Part shown: positions 24,613 to 32,720 of the stretch, piece by piece
Position numbering within the stretch: the stretch's first letter is position 1
Layout of the letters: every line of letters begins with the position of its first letter
Assembly (NCBI GenBank): GCA_009379825.1
Contig: WHTA01000063.1
Location: forward strand, 1 to 32,911
Direction of reading: 5' to 3'
Origin: Streptosporangiales bacterium
GTDB lineage: Bacteria; Actinomycetota; Actinomycetes; Streptosporangiales; WHST01
Length of the DNA stretch: 32,911 nucleotides
The notes under the pieces: model-generated
What the model was told of the DNA's origin: nothing
What the model saw: only the letters and a program-made list of their open reading frames with translations
Databases searched by the model: none
Position numbers and translations under genes: made by a program

Positions 24613-25407
24613 TCAGCGGCGCGGCCAACGGCTCTTGGACTGCTCCGCCGCCTGCCGCACCAGGTCGACCAGCGTCTTCGCCGTGTCGCCGATCTGCTCG
24701 TAAAGCTCCGGCCTGGTGTTACGAACGGCAGCCAGCGTCTGGCAGTACGGGCAGTACCTGCACTCCCTGGACGCGTCGCCGTGCGTCTCCGCAGCCGTCG
24801 CGCTCGCCCAGACGTCGTCGCCGTTGTTCTTGGTCGCCGACTTGAACGCCGACCCCGCCGCCGCACGGCCGAAGCCCGCGGCGGCCTTCGACACCGGTCC
24901 GCCACGGAAGAAGTCACCCAACCAGTCCTCGACGGTGTCGACGAAGGCCGTCGGATCGGCCCTACGGTCGGCCGGTTCGGCGGGCTCCGGCGGGTCGTCG
25001 ACCGGCCTTGGCCCGCTCGTCCGCGCCGCCAACCGCTCCACGGCCTCCGAGGCGTCCTTGAACACGCCGCCGAGGAAGCCCTCCAGCGAGCTGATCAGCT
25101 GCCTGGCCGGGTCCTCCAACTCCGACCAGTCGCCGGCACCCGCCGGCCCGCGCCTGCCGTCCGCACCGTCGTCCGCACCGTCGTCCGGGTCGGGCACCGC
25201 CTCCAGGATCGGCCCCTCGGGCTCGGCGTCCGCCGCGGACGCGTCCGGTGTCTCGTCGCTCACCTCTGCGTCCGCGAACGTGCTCTCGCTGCTCGCGGGC
25301 GTCTCGTCTTCGGACGTGGCCTCGTCGTGGGGGGTGGTGTCGTCGTTGGCGACATCGGCCGGGTCGGTCTCCTCGCGAGGCTTGCTGTCCTCGTTGTCCT
25401 CTGCCAT
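24613..25407 (-). CDS. Acidic DUF5304-like conserved protein
   Basis: Protein of 264 aa. The first 90 residues are a highly acidic, probably disordered segment rich in D, E, T and S. The ordered C-terminal part contains EDWLGDFFRGG and a conserved CRYCPYCQ Cys cluster followed by RNTRPELYEQI, which may bind a metal. The same type of gene lies directly upstream of glkA in Streptomyces; its role is not known. ATG 25407 has GGAG about 8 bases upstream. The stop overlaps the alternative glkA start. Confidence 0.8.
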   Translation of the reverse strand: MAEDNEDSKPREETDPADVANDDTTPHDEATSEDETPASSESTFADAEVSDETPDASAADAEPEGPILEAVPDPDDGADDGADGRRGPAGAGDWSELEDPARQLISSLEGFLGGVFKDASEAVERLAARTSGPRPVDDPPEPAEPADRRADPTAFVDTVEDWLGDFFRGGPVSKAAAGFGRAAAGSAFKSATKNNGDDVWASATAAETHGDASRECRYCPYCQTLAAVRNTRPELYEQIGDTAKTLVDLVRQAAEQSKSRWPRR

Positions 25408-25484
25408 CGCCCTACTCCGTTCTCCTGTTCTTCCCCACCTGTGCCCATCCTCCCAGGGAACTCGGGTAACTGCGATGGCTCGGA

Positions 25485-25913
25485 TCAGCCGGTCACCCGC
25501 TTCCGCAGCCCGTTGAGCGCGGTGTCCACGATGGTCTTCTCGGCCTTCCGCTTCAGCATGCCGATCATCGGCACCTTGACGTCCACGCTGAGCTCGTACG
25601 TCACCACGGTCGTGCCGTCCGACTCGGCCAGGGTGTAGGAGCCGTCCATCGCACTCAGCATCGAACCCTGCTCGACGAGCTTCCAGGACACCTCACGGTC
25701 GGCCCAGGTGTAGGCGAGCACGTAGGTGTCCTTGATGACCCCGGCGTCGAGGGTGAACTTCACCCGGCTGGCGCGCCCGGAGTCGTCCGTGGCGAGCACC
25801 TCGGTCCGTTTGACGTTCGCCCAGTCCGGGTACTGGTCGAAGTCGGCGATGACCGCCATGACCTCGGCAGGAGTGGCGGCGATGCTGATCTGGGAACGGG
25901 TCTGCTCGGCCAT
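25485..25913 (-). CDS. SRPBCC family protein (Rv2185c/TB16.3-like)
   Basis: START-like (polyketide cyclase/dehydrase) protein of 142 aa. It follows mycobacterial Rv2185c along its whole length: TPAEVMAVIADFDQYPDWANVK near the start, FTLDAGVIKDTYVLAY in the middle and VDVKVPMIGMLKRKAEK near the end. The fold binds hydrophobic ligands, but no ligand is known. ATG 25913 (MAEQTRSQ) matches the family start; six more in-frame codons upstream are unlikely to be used. It is the second of two SRPBCC genes, 36 bases after the first. Confidence 0.88.
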   Translation of the reverse strand: MAEQTRSQISIAATPAEVMAVIADFDQYPDWANVKRTEVLATDDSGRASRVKFTLDAGVIKDTYVLAYTWADREVSWKLVEQGSMLSAMDGSYTLAESDGTTVVTYELSVDVKVPMIGMLKRKAEKTIVDTALNGLRKRVTG

Positions 25914-25949
25914 GCCGACGGAGACTACCAACCGGCCGTCCGCCGGTCC

Positions 25950-26414
25950 TCACCTCAGCCGGGCGGCTCGCGACAGTCGTGCCGGCGCGGCGAGCACGAG
26001 CGACGGGCCGGGCTCGCCGGGCGCGCGGCCGTCCTCCAGCTCGTCCTTCAGCGCGTTCAGCCGCGCCTTGAAGGCCACCGCGTGCTCGCGACGCAGCTGG
26101 TCGGCCAACCGCCGTACGCGTGCCGGCGATCCCGGCGACTCGGCCACCGGGTCGGCGCGCAGGTAGAAGTGCACGATCGTGCCGTCGCGGCTGGCTTCCA
26201 GCCAGACCTCGCTGGTGCCACGCAACGGGTGCGCGGCCCCGGGGCTGCCGCCGACGACGCGCCATCTGAGACCCTTCACTCCCCGGTCCTCGGCGAGCTC
26301 GAGCGCGAGCGAGGGCCACCAGCGCCGCCAGGAGCGCGGGTCGGCGAAGGCGTCCGCCAGCCGCTGCGGCGGTGCCACGACGAACGTCTCGTCGACCAGG
26401 TCCACCAGAGGCAT
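25950..26414 (-). CDS. SRPBCC/polyketide cyclase-like protein
   Basis: Second START-like protein, 154 aa. DETFVVAPPQRLADAFADPRSW and RRWWPSLALEL resemble the first strand and helix of the fold, and the end is Arg-rich (PARLSRAARLR). A similar unnamed gene lies between the SRPBCC gene and the acyl-CoA synthetase gene in mycobacteria. ATG 26414 is chosen because similarity begins there. The gene is divergent from the acyl-CoA synthetase with a 108-bp gap in which no convincing promoter hexamers were found. Confidence 0.72.
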   Translation of the reverse strand: MPLVDLVDETFVVAPPQRLADAFADPRSWRRWWPSLALELAEDRGVKGLRWRVVGGSPGAAHPLRGTSEVWLEASRDGTIVHFYLRADPVAESPGSPARVRRLADQLRREHAVAFKARLNALKDELEDGRAPGEPGPSLVLAAPARLSRAARLR

Positions 26415-26522
26415 CGGTCGAGGATACCGGCACAACGTGGTCACGGTGCGTTCTCTCCCAGGCGGTGACGAGGTACTGTCCGGGTAGGAAGCCAGCGACG
26501 GCACAGGCAGGTAGGAGCACCA

Positions 26523-28316
26523 GTGCGCGAATACACCGTGTCGAACACCACCGAGGTCGCCCCCGACGACAACCTCGCCAGGACTCTCCCCCGGCACGCC
26601 GCGGAGCGCCCGAACAAGGTGCTGCTCCGCCGCAAGGTCGACGGCGACTGGCAACCGGTCACGTGCAAGGAGTTCAACGCCCAGGTCAGGTCGCTGGCCA
26701 AGGGCCTGGTGGCCAGCGGCATCGAGCCCGGTGACCGGGTGGCTCTGATGGCACCGACCTGCTACGAGTGGACGCTGCTCGACTTCGCCATCTTCACCGC
26801 GGGCGGGGTCACCGTGCCCGTCTACGACTCGAGCTCACAGAGCCAGATCGCCTGGATACTCAGCGACTCCGGCGCGAAGCTGGCGTTCGCCAAGACCGCA
26901 GACATGGCCGAGGCCATGCGACGCGCCTGCGCCGAAGTCCCTGACGTCAGCAAGGTCTGGACGTTCGAGGACGGCGCGGTCGACGCCGTGACGGCGCTCG
27001 GCGCGGAGGTCGGCGAGGACGAGATCGACCGGCGGATCGACTCCCGCACCGCGGACTCGCTGGCCACGCTGGTGTACACGTCCGGCACCACCGGCCGCCC
27101 GAAGGGCTGCCAGCTGACGCATCGCAACTTACTGTCCAACGCACGCAGTGCCACCGACGCCGAACTGCGGCCGGTCATCAGCAGCCCGGACGCCAGCACG
27201 TTGCTGTTCCTCCCGCTGGCGCACGTCTTCGCCCGCATCATCGAGGTGTTCTGCATCGAGCGTGCGGTGACGTTCGGGCACTGCGAGGACATGCGGGGGT
27301 CGCTCCTCCCCGACCTGGCGAGCTACCGGCCGACGTTCATCCTGGCCGTACCGCGGGTCTTCGAGAAGGTGTTCAACAGCGCGTCCACGAAGGCGACGCT
27401 CGACGGCAAGGGCAAGATCTTCGACAAGGCGGCCGACGTCGCCCGCTCGTACTCGATGTCGCTCGACACCGGCGGTCCCGGCCTCGGCCTGAAGCTGCAG
27501 CACGCGGTCTTCGACCGGCTGGTGTACGGCAAGCTGCGCTCGGTGATGGGCGGGCAGGTGCGCTACGCGGTCTCAGGCGGCGGCCCGCTCGCGCCCGAGC
27601 TCGGCCACTTCTTCCGCGGCCTCGGCCTGATCGTGCTCGAAGGGTACGGGCTCACCGAGACGTCCCCGGTGATCTCCGTCAACGGCCCGGACGCGGTGAA
27701 GATCGGCACCGTCGGCAAGCCGATCGGCGGCACCAGCGTGCGGATAGCCGACGACGGCGAGATCCTGGTCAAGGGCCCGCAGGTCTTCACCGGCTACTGG
27801 AACAACGAGGACGCCACGGCGGCGGACTTCGTCGACGGCTGGTTCCAGACCGGCGACCTGGGCAGCCTGGACGACGAGGGGTACCTGCGGATCACCGGCA
27901 GGAAGAAGGAGATCATCGTCACGGCCAGCGGCAAGAACGTCTCGCCTTCGCTGCTGGAGGACCGGCTGCGCATGCACCAGGTGATCAGCCAGTGCATGGT
28001 CGTCGGCGACAACCGGCCGTACATCGGGGTGCTCGTCACGCTGGACGCCGAGGCGTTGCCTGAATGGGTGAAGGCACAGGGCAAGCAGCCGCTGAGCGAG
28101 GCCGAGGCAGCCGACGACCCGGACGTGCAGCGGGCCGTACAGGCCGCCGTCGACGACGCCAACACCCTCGTGTCGCACGCCGAGGCGATCAAGCGTTTCC
28201 GCATCGTCGCCGGCGACTGGACCGTTGACGGCGGCGAGCTCACCGCGAAGCTGAGCCTGAAGCGCCGAGTGGTCCTGGAGAAGGTCGCCGACCACGTCGA
28301 GCAGCTCTACACCTGA
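26523..28316 (+). CDS. fadD: Long-chain fatty acid-CoA ligase
   Basis: Activates long-chain fatty acids to acyl-CoA through an acyl-adenylate. 597 aa, close to FadD15 (Rv2187), which has the same neighbours. The AMP-binding P-loop YTSGTTGRPKG is near residue 185, GYGLTETSP near 374, the GWFQTGDLG hinge region near 440 and GRKKEIIVTASGKNVSP near 458. The GTG start is set by TAGGAG five to six bases upstream. Its last 10 bases overlap the convergent mannosyltransferase stop. It probably feeds membrane lipid synthesis or fatty-acid use at the inner membrane face. Confidence 0.93.
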   Translation: MREYTVSNTTEVAPDDNLARTLPRHAAERPNKVLLRRKVDGDWQPVTCKEFNAQVRSLAKGLVASGIEPGDRVALMAPTCYEWTLLDFAIFTAGGVTVPVYDSSSQSQIAWILSDSGAKLAFAKTADMAEAMRRACAEVPDVSKVWTFEDGAVDAVTALGAEVGEDEIDRRIDSRTADSLATLVYTSGTTGRPKGCQLTHRNLLSNARSATDAELRPVISSPDASTLLFLPLAHVFARIIEVFCIERAVTFGHCEDMRGSLLPDLASYRPTFILAVPRVFEKVFNSASTKATLDGKGKIFDKAADVARSYSMSLDTGGPGLGLKLQHAVFDRLVYGKLRSVMGGQVRYAVSGGGPLAPELGHFFRGLGLIVLEGYGLTETSPVISVNGPDAVKIGTVGKPIGGTSVRIADDGEILVKGPQVFTGYWNNEDATAADFVDGWFQTGDLGSLDDEGYLRITGRKKEIIVTASGKNVSPSLLEDRLRMHQVISQCMVVGDNRPYIGVLVTLDAEALPEWVKAQGKQPLSEAEAADDPDVQRAVQAAVDDANTLVSHAEAIKRFRIVAGDWTVDGGELTAKLSLKRRVVLEKVADHVEQLYT

Positions 28317-29437
28317 CCGCCAGGCGCCAGCAGCTCGCGGAGCCTGGCCGCCTGGGGCGGCCACTGCCACTCCTGCAGCACCCAGCGGCGGGCGCGTTCT
28401 CCCATGGCCGCGGCTGCGGCCGGGTCGGTGAGTAGCTGGACCAGGCGAGCCGCCACAGCTGCCGGCCGGCGGCCGTCCACCAGGTAGCCGGTGTCGCCGT
28501 CCCGTACGGCGTCCACCGCACCGCCGGCGGCGCCGGCGACTACGGGGAGCCCACACGCGGCGGCCTCGAGGAACACCATGCCGAGCGCCTCGACGTCCAG
28601 TCCGCCCAACCGGCTGCGGCACGGCATGGCGAACACGTCCCCGGCGTCGAAGTAGGCCGGCAGCTCGTCGCGCGGCACCGAACCGGTGAACACGACGGCG
28701 TCCGCCACCCCGGTGGCCGCGGCCAGCCGCCGCAACCGGTGCCTGGCGGGCCCGCCGCCGACGAGCAGCAGCACGGCGTCCGGCACCTGCCGACGTACCG
28801 CGGGCCAGGCCCGCAGTAAGACGTCCTGGCCCTTGCGCGGCACCAGCCGCGACACGCACACCACCACCGGCCGCCCCGTCAGCCCGTACCGCTGCTTGAC
28901 CGCGACGCCCCCGGCGCCCGGCCGGAACACCCGGTGGTCCACGCCCGGGCGCAGCTGCACCAACCGCGCCGCGCCGGCGTCGGACAGCGCCGGCTCGATG
29001 CGCTGCCTGGTGTACTCGCCGACGTACGTCAGCGCGTCCACCCGGTCCCCGATGCGCCGCAACGTCGCACGCGCGCCAGGCAGCCGCGCCCACCCGGCCT
29101 CGTGTCCGTGCGTGAGCGCGACGACGCGGCACACCCCCGCTGCCCGCAGCGCCGGCGCGAGCAGGCCGAGCGGTGCCGCCGCGCCGAACACCGCGGCGTC
29201 GCACCCGTACGCCTGCGCCACCTCGACGACCCGCCGCCGCACCGCCGGCACCGGCAGCAGCAGAGACGTCGGGTGGCGCACGACCTCGAACGGCTGCGCA
29301 CGGTCGAACGCGTCCGCACCGCGCCACGCGGGCGCGTACACGACCGGGTCGGGCAACCCGGCCGTCAGCGCGTGCACGAACACCTGGATGCCGCCTGGCC
29401 GGGGCGGGAAGTCGTTGGTGACGACGAGCGGGCGCAC
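28307..29437 (-). CDS. pimB: GT4 glycosyltransferase, PimB'-like mannosyltransferase
   Basis: GT-B fold enzyme of 376 aa, probably the GDP-mannose-dependent alpha-(1-6) phosphatidylinositol monomannoside mannosyltransferase of PIM synthesis. The N-terminal VVTNDFPPRPGGIQVFV binds the acceptor. VSRLVPRKGQD opens the C-terminal domain, and EALGMVFLEAAACGLPVV is the nucleotide-sugar E-x7-E motif. Position next to the acyl-CoA synthetase and the NlpC/P60 gene matches Rv2188c. The start is GTG 29437, 11 bases after the upstream stop, without a strong ribosome site, so coupling is likely. Other GT4 acceptors are possible. Confidence 0.87.
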   Translation of the reverse strand: MRPLVVTNDFPPRPGGIQVFVHALTAGLPDPVVYAPAWRGADAFDRAQPFEVVRHPTSLLLPVPAVRRRVVEVAQAYGCDAAVFGAAAPLGLLAPALRAAGVCRVVALTHGHEAGWARLPGARATLRRIGDRVDALTYVGEYTRQRIEPALSDAGAARLVQLRPGVDHRVFRPGAGGVAVKQRYGLTGRPVVVCVSRLVPRKGQDVLLRAWPAVRRQVPDAVLLLVGGGPARHRLRRLAAATGVADAVVFTGSVPRDELPAYFDAGDVFAMPCRSRLGGLDVEALGMVFLEAAACGLPVVAGAAGGAVDAVRDGDTGYLVDGRRPAAVAARLVQLLTDPAAAAAMGERARRWVLQEWQWPPQAARLRELLAPGGQV

Positions 29438-29448
29438 TGCGGTGCGGC

Positions 29449-30804
29449 TCAGCCGAGCCGCGACTTTACGTAGGCGCGCCAGCCGTGCCGGAACTCCGAC
29501 CTGGACACGCCGAGCGTGGACCGCAGTACGGCGTCCTGGTCGGCCACGCTGGTGCCGGAGCGGCTGGCCATCGCGCGGTACAGCGCGAGCAGCTTGCCCT
29601 CGCCGTACCTGAACACGACGTACTTCGCCGCGAACCACGCCTCCTCGTACGCCTGGTCGGGCTCGCCGCCGCGGAAGTCGTCGTCCGTGGGCAGGTTGCC
29701 CGGCGCCTCGCCCCGGCGGACGTCCGCGGCGAGCTCGGGCGCGATGCTGGACATGGCGACGTCCTGGTTCTTCCAGCCGACGTAGTCCGCGAACCCCTCG
29801 GAGACCCACAGCGGGACGGTGCCGAGCGAGCCGGTCGCCACGTGGGTGAGCTCGTGGGCGAGCACGACGTCGCGGCCGGTGTCGTTCATCCGCTGCCACG
29901 CCTTCGGGTTGACCACGACCCGGTCCCACCGCCGCAGGTCGCCTGACCCGTCGATCATCGACGCGCCTGTAGCGACCGCGGCGAGCGCCTCGATGTTGTC
30001 GGTCTGCGCAAGCCGCGCTGCGCCGGACACGTCAGGCGGCACGACGACCACCGCGCCCCGAGCCCAGTTGCCGTCCCACACGCCGTCGACGCGGGGCACC
30101 GCGTCGACGGCCCTGCGGTGGATGCGGCGCAGCTTCGCCTTCGGGGTGTCCACCCCGACCACCACGATCCGGTCACCGCGCACCGAGGTGGTCTTGCCGA
30201 GCTCCCACGGCTCGGTGTGCTCGTCGCCTTCGCTGATCGAGGTGATGCGCCACCCCTCGGTGCGTTCCACCACCTCGACCTGTTGCCGGCTGACCGCCCG
30301 CTCGGTCGCGAAGCCGGTCAGGCTGTACGAGATGTACACGGTGTACGCCCAGCGGTCGCCGCCCTTGCTCGGCTCCCGGCGTGCCGACCTGCCGTCGACC
30401 GAGTAGGCCCAGGTGGCTGGCGCCGCGCCGCGCAGGTTGTCGTAGAAGGTGCCCTCGTCCTCGACCAGGTCGGTGGCCGAGTCGTCGAGCGCGGCCAGGA
30501 ACCCGGCCCGGTCGCCGTCGAGCAGCGCGTCCGCGCGGTTGGTCAGCAGGTCCCGCAGCCTGGTCACCGGGCCGTGCTCGGAGACCGAGCGGCCGCTGAG
30601 CGTGCCGCTTGCGCTGGGGAGGGTGGCCGACCGGCTCGTCGAGTCCGGTGACCGCCCGCCAGCGTCGCACCCGCCGAGCAGGACGAGCGCGGCGGCAGCC
30701 AACGCGACGGCCACGCGCCCAGGACGGGCTACCGACGACGGCCTCCTGGGGCCCTTCCGCGCGTTCCGGAGGAACCGGTCTGGACGACCGTGGTGCCGAC
30801 TCAC
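29449..30804 (-). CDS. HExxH metalloprotease-like lipoprotein
   Basis: Exported protein of 451 aa. A basic N-terminus is followed by a hydrophobic run and the lipobox LLGGC, so it is probably a lipoprotein. The central 200 residues look like a ligand-binding, NTF2-like region (LLTNRADALLDGDRAGFLAAL). The C-terminal domain carries VLAHELTHVATG and, 15 residues after the second His, the Glu of LWVSEGFADYVG, the zinc set of peptidase_MA/gluzincin enzymes. It sits between NlpC/P60 and PimB' genes, as a similar unnamed gene does in mycobacteria. A role in envelope protein processing is plausible but unproven. Confidence 0.85.
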   Translation of the reverse strand: MSRHHGRPDRFLRNARKGPRRPSSVARPGRVAVALAAAALVLLGGCDAGGRSPDSTSRSATLPSASGTLSGRSVSEHGPVTRLRDLLTNRADALLDGDRAGFLAALDDSATDLVEDEGTFYDNLRGAAPATWAYSVDGRSARREPSKGGDRWAYTVYISYSLTGFATERAVSRQQVEVVERTEGWRITSISEGDEHTEPWELGKTTSVRGDRIVVVGVDTPKAKLRRIHRRAVDAVPRVDGVWDGNWARGAVVVVPPDVSGAARLAQTDNIEALAAVATGASMIDGSGDLRRWDRVVVNPKAWQRMNDTGRDVVLAHELTHVATGSLGTVPLWVSEGFADYVGWKNQDVAMSSIAPELAADVRRGEAPGNLPTDDDFRGGEPDQAYEEAWFAAKYVVFRYGEGKLLALYRAMASRSGTSVADQDAVLRSTLGVSRSEFRHGWRAYVKSRLG

Positions 30805-30821
30805 CCGCCGATAGTACGGAA

Positions 30822-30860
30822 CGACCCCGGTCGGACCCGTAATCGAGTCGACCGGGGTCG
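30822..30860 (-). terminator. 12-bp hairpin after the NlpC/P60 gene
   Basis: cgaccccggtcg and cgaccggggtcg form a perfect 12-bp stem with a 15-base loop, between the NlpC/P60 stop and the lipoprotein start. It probably ends or attenuates the hydrolase transcript. No T-run follows on the minus strand. Confidence 0.6.
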
Positions 30861-30872
30861 GTCACATCGTCG

Positions 30873-30919
30873 CTCTGCGTATTCGTATAGCTGCCGCAGA
30901 GTGTTCGAGCGGCTGCGGC
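30873..30919 (-). terminator. Overlapping alternative hairpins just after the NlpC/P60 stop
   Basis: gccgcag (30893-30899) pairs with ctgcggc (30913-30919). ctctgcg (30873-30879) pairs with cgcagag (30896-30902), which uses part of the same bases. The two stems exclude each other. They may act in termination together with the stronger hairpin further on. Confidence 0.35.
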
Positions 30920-30922
30920 GGA

Positions 30923-31999
30923 TCAGCTCGGCCGGCCCGCGCCCGCCCACTCGCTCTGGTAGTAGCTGGTGTTGATGCTCGACACCTTCACCGGCTCGCC
31001 GCTGTTCGAGGCGTGGACCATCTTCCCGCCGCCGGCGTAGATGCCGACGTGGTGCACCGGGCTGCCGAAGAAGAGCAGGTCGCCTGGCTGGATCTGGGAC
31101 CTCGACACCGCGGGGACGCTCTGTTGCTGCTGCTGCGACGAGTGCGGCAGCGACGCGCCGCCCTGGCGCCACGCCATCATGGTCAGGCCGGAGCAGTCGA
31201 ACGAGTCAGGGCCTTCCCCGCCCCACTTGTACGGCTTGCCGACCTGGGCGTAGGCGTAATCCAGCACCGCGCCGGCGCGCCCGCTGACCGGTGGCGGGTC
31301 GACATTCGAACGGGTCCGCGAGGTGTCGGTCTGGGCCGCCTGCAGCCGGTCGAGCAGCTGCTTCTGCTCGGCCAGCGCGGAGACGATGGTCTCCTTCTGC
31401 TCGCGCAGCTTCTGCGCGATGGTCTGGCTCTTCTTGGTCGCCTTCGCCGCGATCTTCTTCTGCGACGCGAGCTGCTCGCGTGCCCGCATGAACGCGTCGA
31501 TGCGGTTCTCGTCCTGGCCGGACATCTGGTCCAGGCTCGTCGCCTTGTCGATCAGCTCCTGCGGGGACTTCGAGCTCAGCAGCTGCGCGACGTCGGTGCC
31601 GCCACCGCCGATGTAGGTCGACGCGGCGCGACCGGAGACGGCGGAGCGCAGCCGCTCCACGGCGTCCGCCTGCTTCTTGGTGCGCTTGTTGAGCGCCTTG
31701 AGCTGCTTCTTGCTGCTGGCGAGCTTCGTCTTTGCCGCGGTGAACTCCTCGGTGACCTTCTCGACCTTCACGCCGAGGGACCGGACCTTCTTCTGGACCT
31801 CGTCCATGTCGGGCTCCGCACTGGCCGTGTGCGGAGCCACCACGACGAGCGGCACGAGCAAGGCGAAGGCCGCGAGCATACGCACGGCTACGGTTTTTGC
31901 ACGGGGGCCGAAATGCGCCAAGGCACGAACGATGCGTGCCGATGAGTACCAGTGGTCGTGGCCAGCGGAGACCCGCGGGGGTCTATGCCGTGTCGCCAC
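30923..31999 (-). CDS. NlpC/P60 peptidoglycan endopeptidase
   Basis: Secreted cell-wall hydrolase of 358 aa (RipA/Rv2190c-like) that cuts peptide stems. After a long N-region (VATRHRPPRVSAGHDH) comes a hydrophobic signal (MLAAFALLVPLVVVAPH, cleavage near ASA-EP). Residues about 55-245 form a Lys/Gln-rich coiled coil. The catalytic domain occupies the last 115 residues: DSFDCSGLTMMAW holds the nucleophile Cys, PVHHVGIYAGG the His, and MVHASNSG the third polar residue. The start GTG 31999 is set by GAGGAG (plus-strand 32006-32011) six bases upstream. A cyclic di-AMP riboswitch precedes it, so synthesis is probably tuned to the second messenger. Confidence 0.95.
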   Translation of the reverse strand: MATRHRPPRVSAGHDHWYSSARIVRALAHFGPRAKTVAVRMLAAFALLVPLVVVAPHTASAEPDMDEVQKKVRSLGVKVEKVTEEFTAAKTKLASSKKQLKALNKRTKKQADAVERLRSAVSGRAASTYIGGGGTDVAQLLSSKSPQELIDKATSLDQMSGQDENRIDAFMRAREQLASQKKIAAKATKKSQTIAQKLREQKETIVSALAEQKQLLDRLQAAQTDTSRTRSNVDPPPVSGRAGAVLDYAYAQVGKPYKWGGEGPDSFDCSGLTMMAWRQGGASLPHSSQQQQQSVPAVSRSQIQPGDLLFFGSPVHHVGIYAGGGKMVHASNSGEPVKVSSINTSYYQSEWAGAGRPS

Positions 32000-32025
32000 A
32001 GGCGACTCCTCAATCCACTCTCGGG

Positions 32026-32190
32026 CCGCCTGCCGGGTCAGCTGTCGGGTTCGGGCGGAGATGAGCGCCCTAGGTGCACGCATGCACCATTCACCCCAAG
32101 GGAAGGTGGTTCCCCGGCTCCGTCACCGACTCTGTGGGGACTACGGCGACGAACTCGGCGGGAGCAAGTCGCGCCGCCCGGGGCAGGCGG
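32026..32190 (-). ncRNA. ydaO/yuaA cyclic di-AMP riboswitch
   Basis: Read on the minus strand, the leader has the conserved words of the ydaO class in order: GGGGAACC (32115-32108), GGGTGAA (32096-32090) and GAACCCGACAGCTGACCC (32052-32035). A perfect 9-bp closing stem is formed by CCGCCTGCC (32190-32182) and GGCAGGCGG (32034-32026). This class is known to control cell-wall hydrolase genes in actinobacteria, and the next gene is an NlpC/P60 endopeptidase. The 3' strand of the closing stem can also pair (CAGGCG, 32032-32027) with CGCCTG at the start codon (32004-31999), enclosing the GAGGAG ribosome site in the loop. That suggests translational control. The boundaries follow the stem. Confidence 0.93.
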
Positions 32191-32216
32191 CAGGGGTACG
32201 ACCTTGCTCGAGCCGA

Positions 32217-32246
32217 ACCTTAGTAACCATTCCGTGATGAAGTCAA
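32217..32246 (-). promoter_or_regulatory. Promoter of the riboswitch-NlpC/P60 transcript
   Basis: On the minus strand TTGACT (32246-32241) and TAAGGT (32222-32217) are 18 bases apart. Predicted start near 32210 places the whole riboswitch in the leader, which would be about 210 bases long. Confidence 0.6.
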
Positions 32247-32269
32247 AAGGACCCGCCGCCGCCTTCCTG

Positions 32270-32298
32270 GTGAGCTGTCGCCTGTCGTCGCAGCTCAC
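32270..32298 (-). terminator. Hairpin upstream of the riboswitch promoter
   Basis: gtgagctg and cagctcac pair over 8 bp with a 13-base loop, about 100 bases after the stop of the small Cys-rich gene. It is a possible terminator for that gene. The rest of 32299-32400 shows only a weak 7-bp inverted repeat. Confidence 0.35.
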
Positions 32299-32400
32299 GG
32301 TATGTAGCTCGGTCCGTACCGCCCGACCTCATCCTTGACGGTCGGCACGCCACGAACAGCCACCCCGTATGCACCAGACGTGACCGTCCGCCAGGCCCGG

Positions 32401-32613
32401 TCACCCGATGGCGCGCCGACGCTCGTCGTCGACGACGTCGGTGACGGTCAGTCGTAGTGGCGGCACCAGACCGGACTCCGCTAGCACGCCGAGCGCCGCA
32501 CGCTCGCCGTCGTCGATGTCGACCGCACCCGGCACAGAACCGAGCAGGGTTGTCACGACGCAGTCGCCACACGCGATGTCACGCATCTCACAGCGGTCAC
32601 AGTCGATCAGCAC
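32401..32613 (-). CDS. Small Cys-rich conserved protein
   Basis: Protein of 70 aa opening LIDCDRCEMRDIACGDCVV, with four cysteines in two CxxC pairs that could bind zinc. It continues with an acidic VDIDDGERAALGVLAESGLVPPLRL. Similar small proteins lie between YacP-like NYN genes and NlpC/P60 genes in other actinobacteria; no function is known. The start is GTG 32613 with GAGGGAG about 7 bases upstream. Confidence 0.82.
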   Translation of the reverse strand: MLIDCDRCEMRDIACGDCVVTTLLGSVPGAVDIDDGERAALGVLAESGLVPPLRLTVTDVVDDERRRAIG

Positions 32614-32720
32614 CTGGAACTCCCTCTTCGCCGGTACCTGCGCTCTCGAACGCCCCCGACGTTAACGACGACCACCGACAACGCCCCGCGCCTCGACCAC
32701 TGCCGACGGATCCGCGCAGG

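Noticed and set aside
26415-26522. Divergent promoters between the SRPBCC and acyl-CoA ligase genes
   Set aside because: Promoters must exist here, but no hexamer pair with acceptable spacing stood out.
32337-32388. 7-bp inverted repeat gacggtc/gaccgtc
   Set aside because: The loop is 38 bases long, so it is probably fortuitous.
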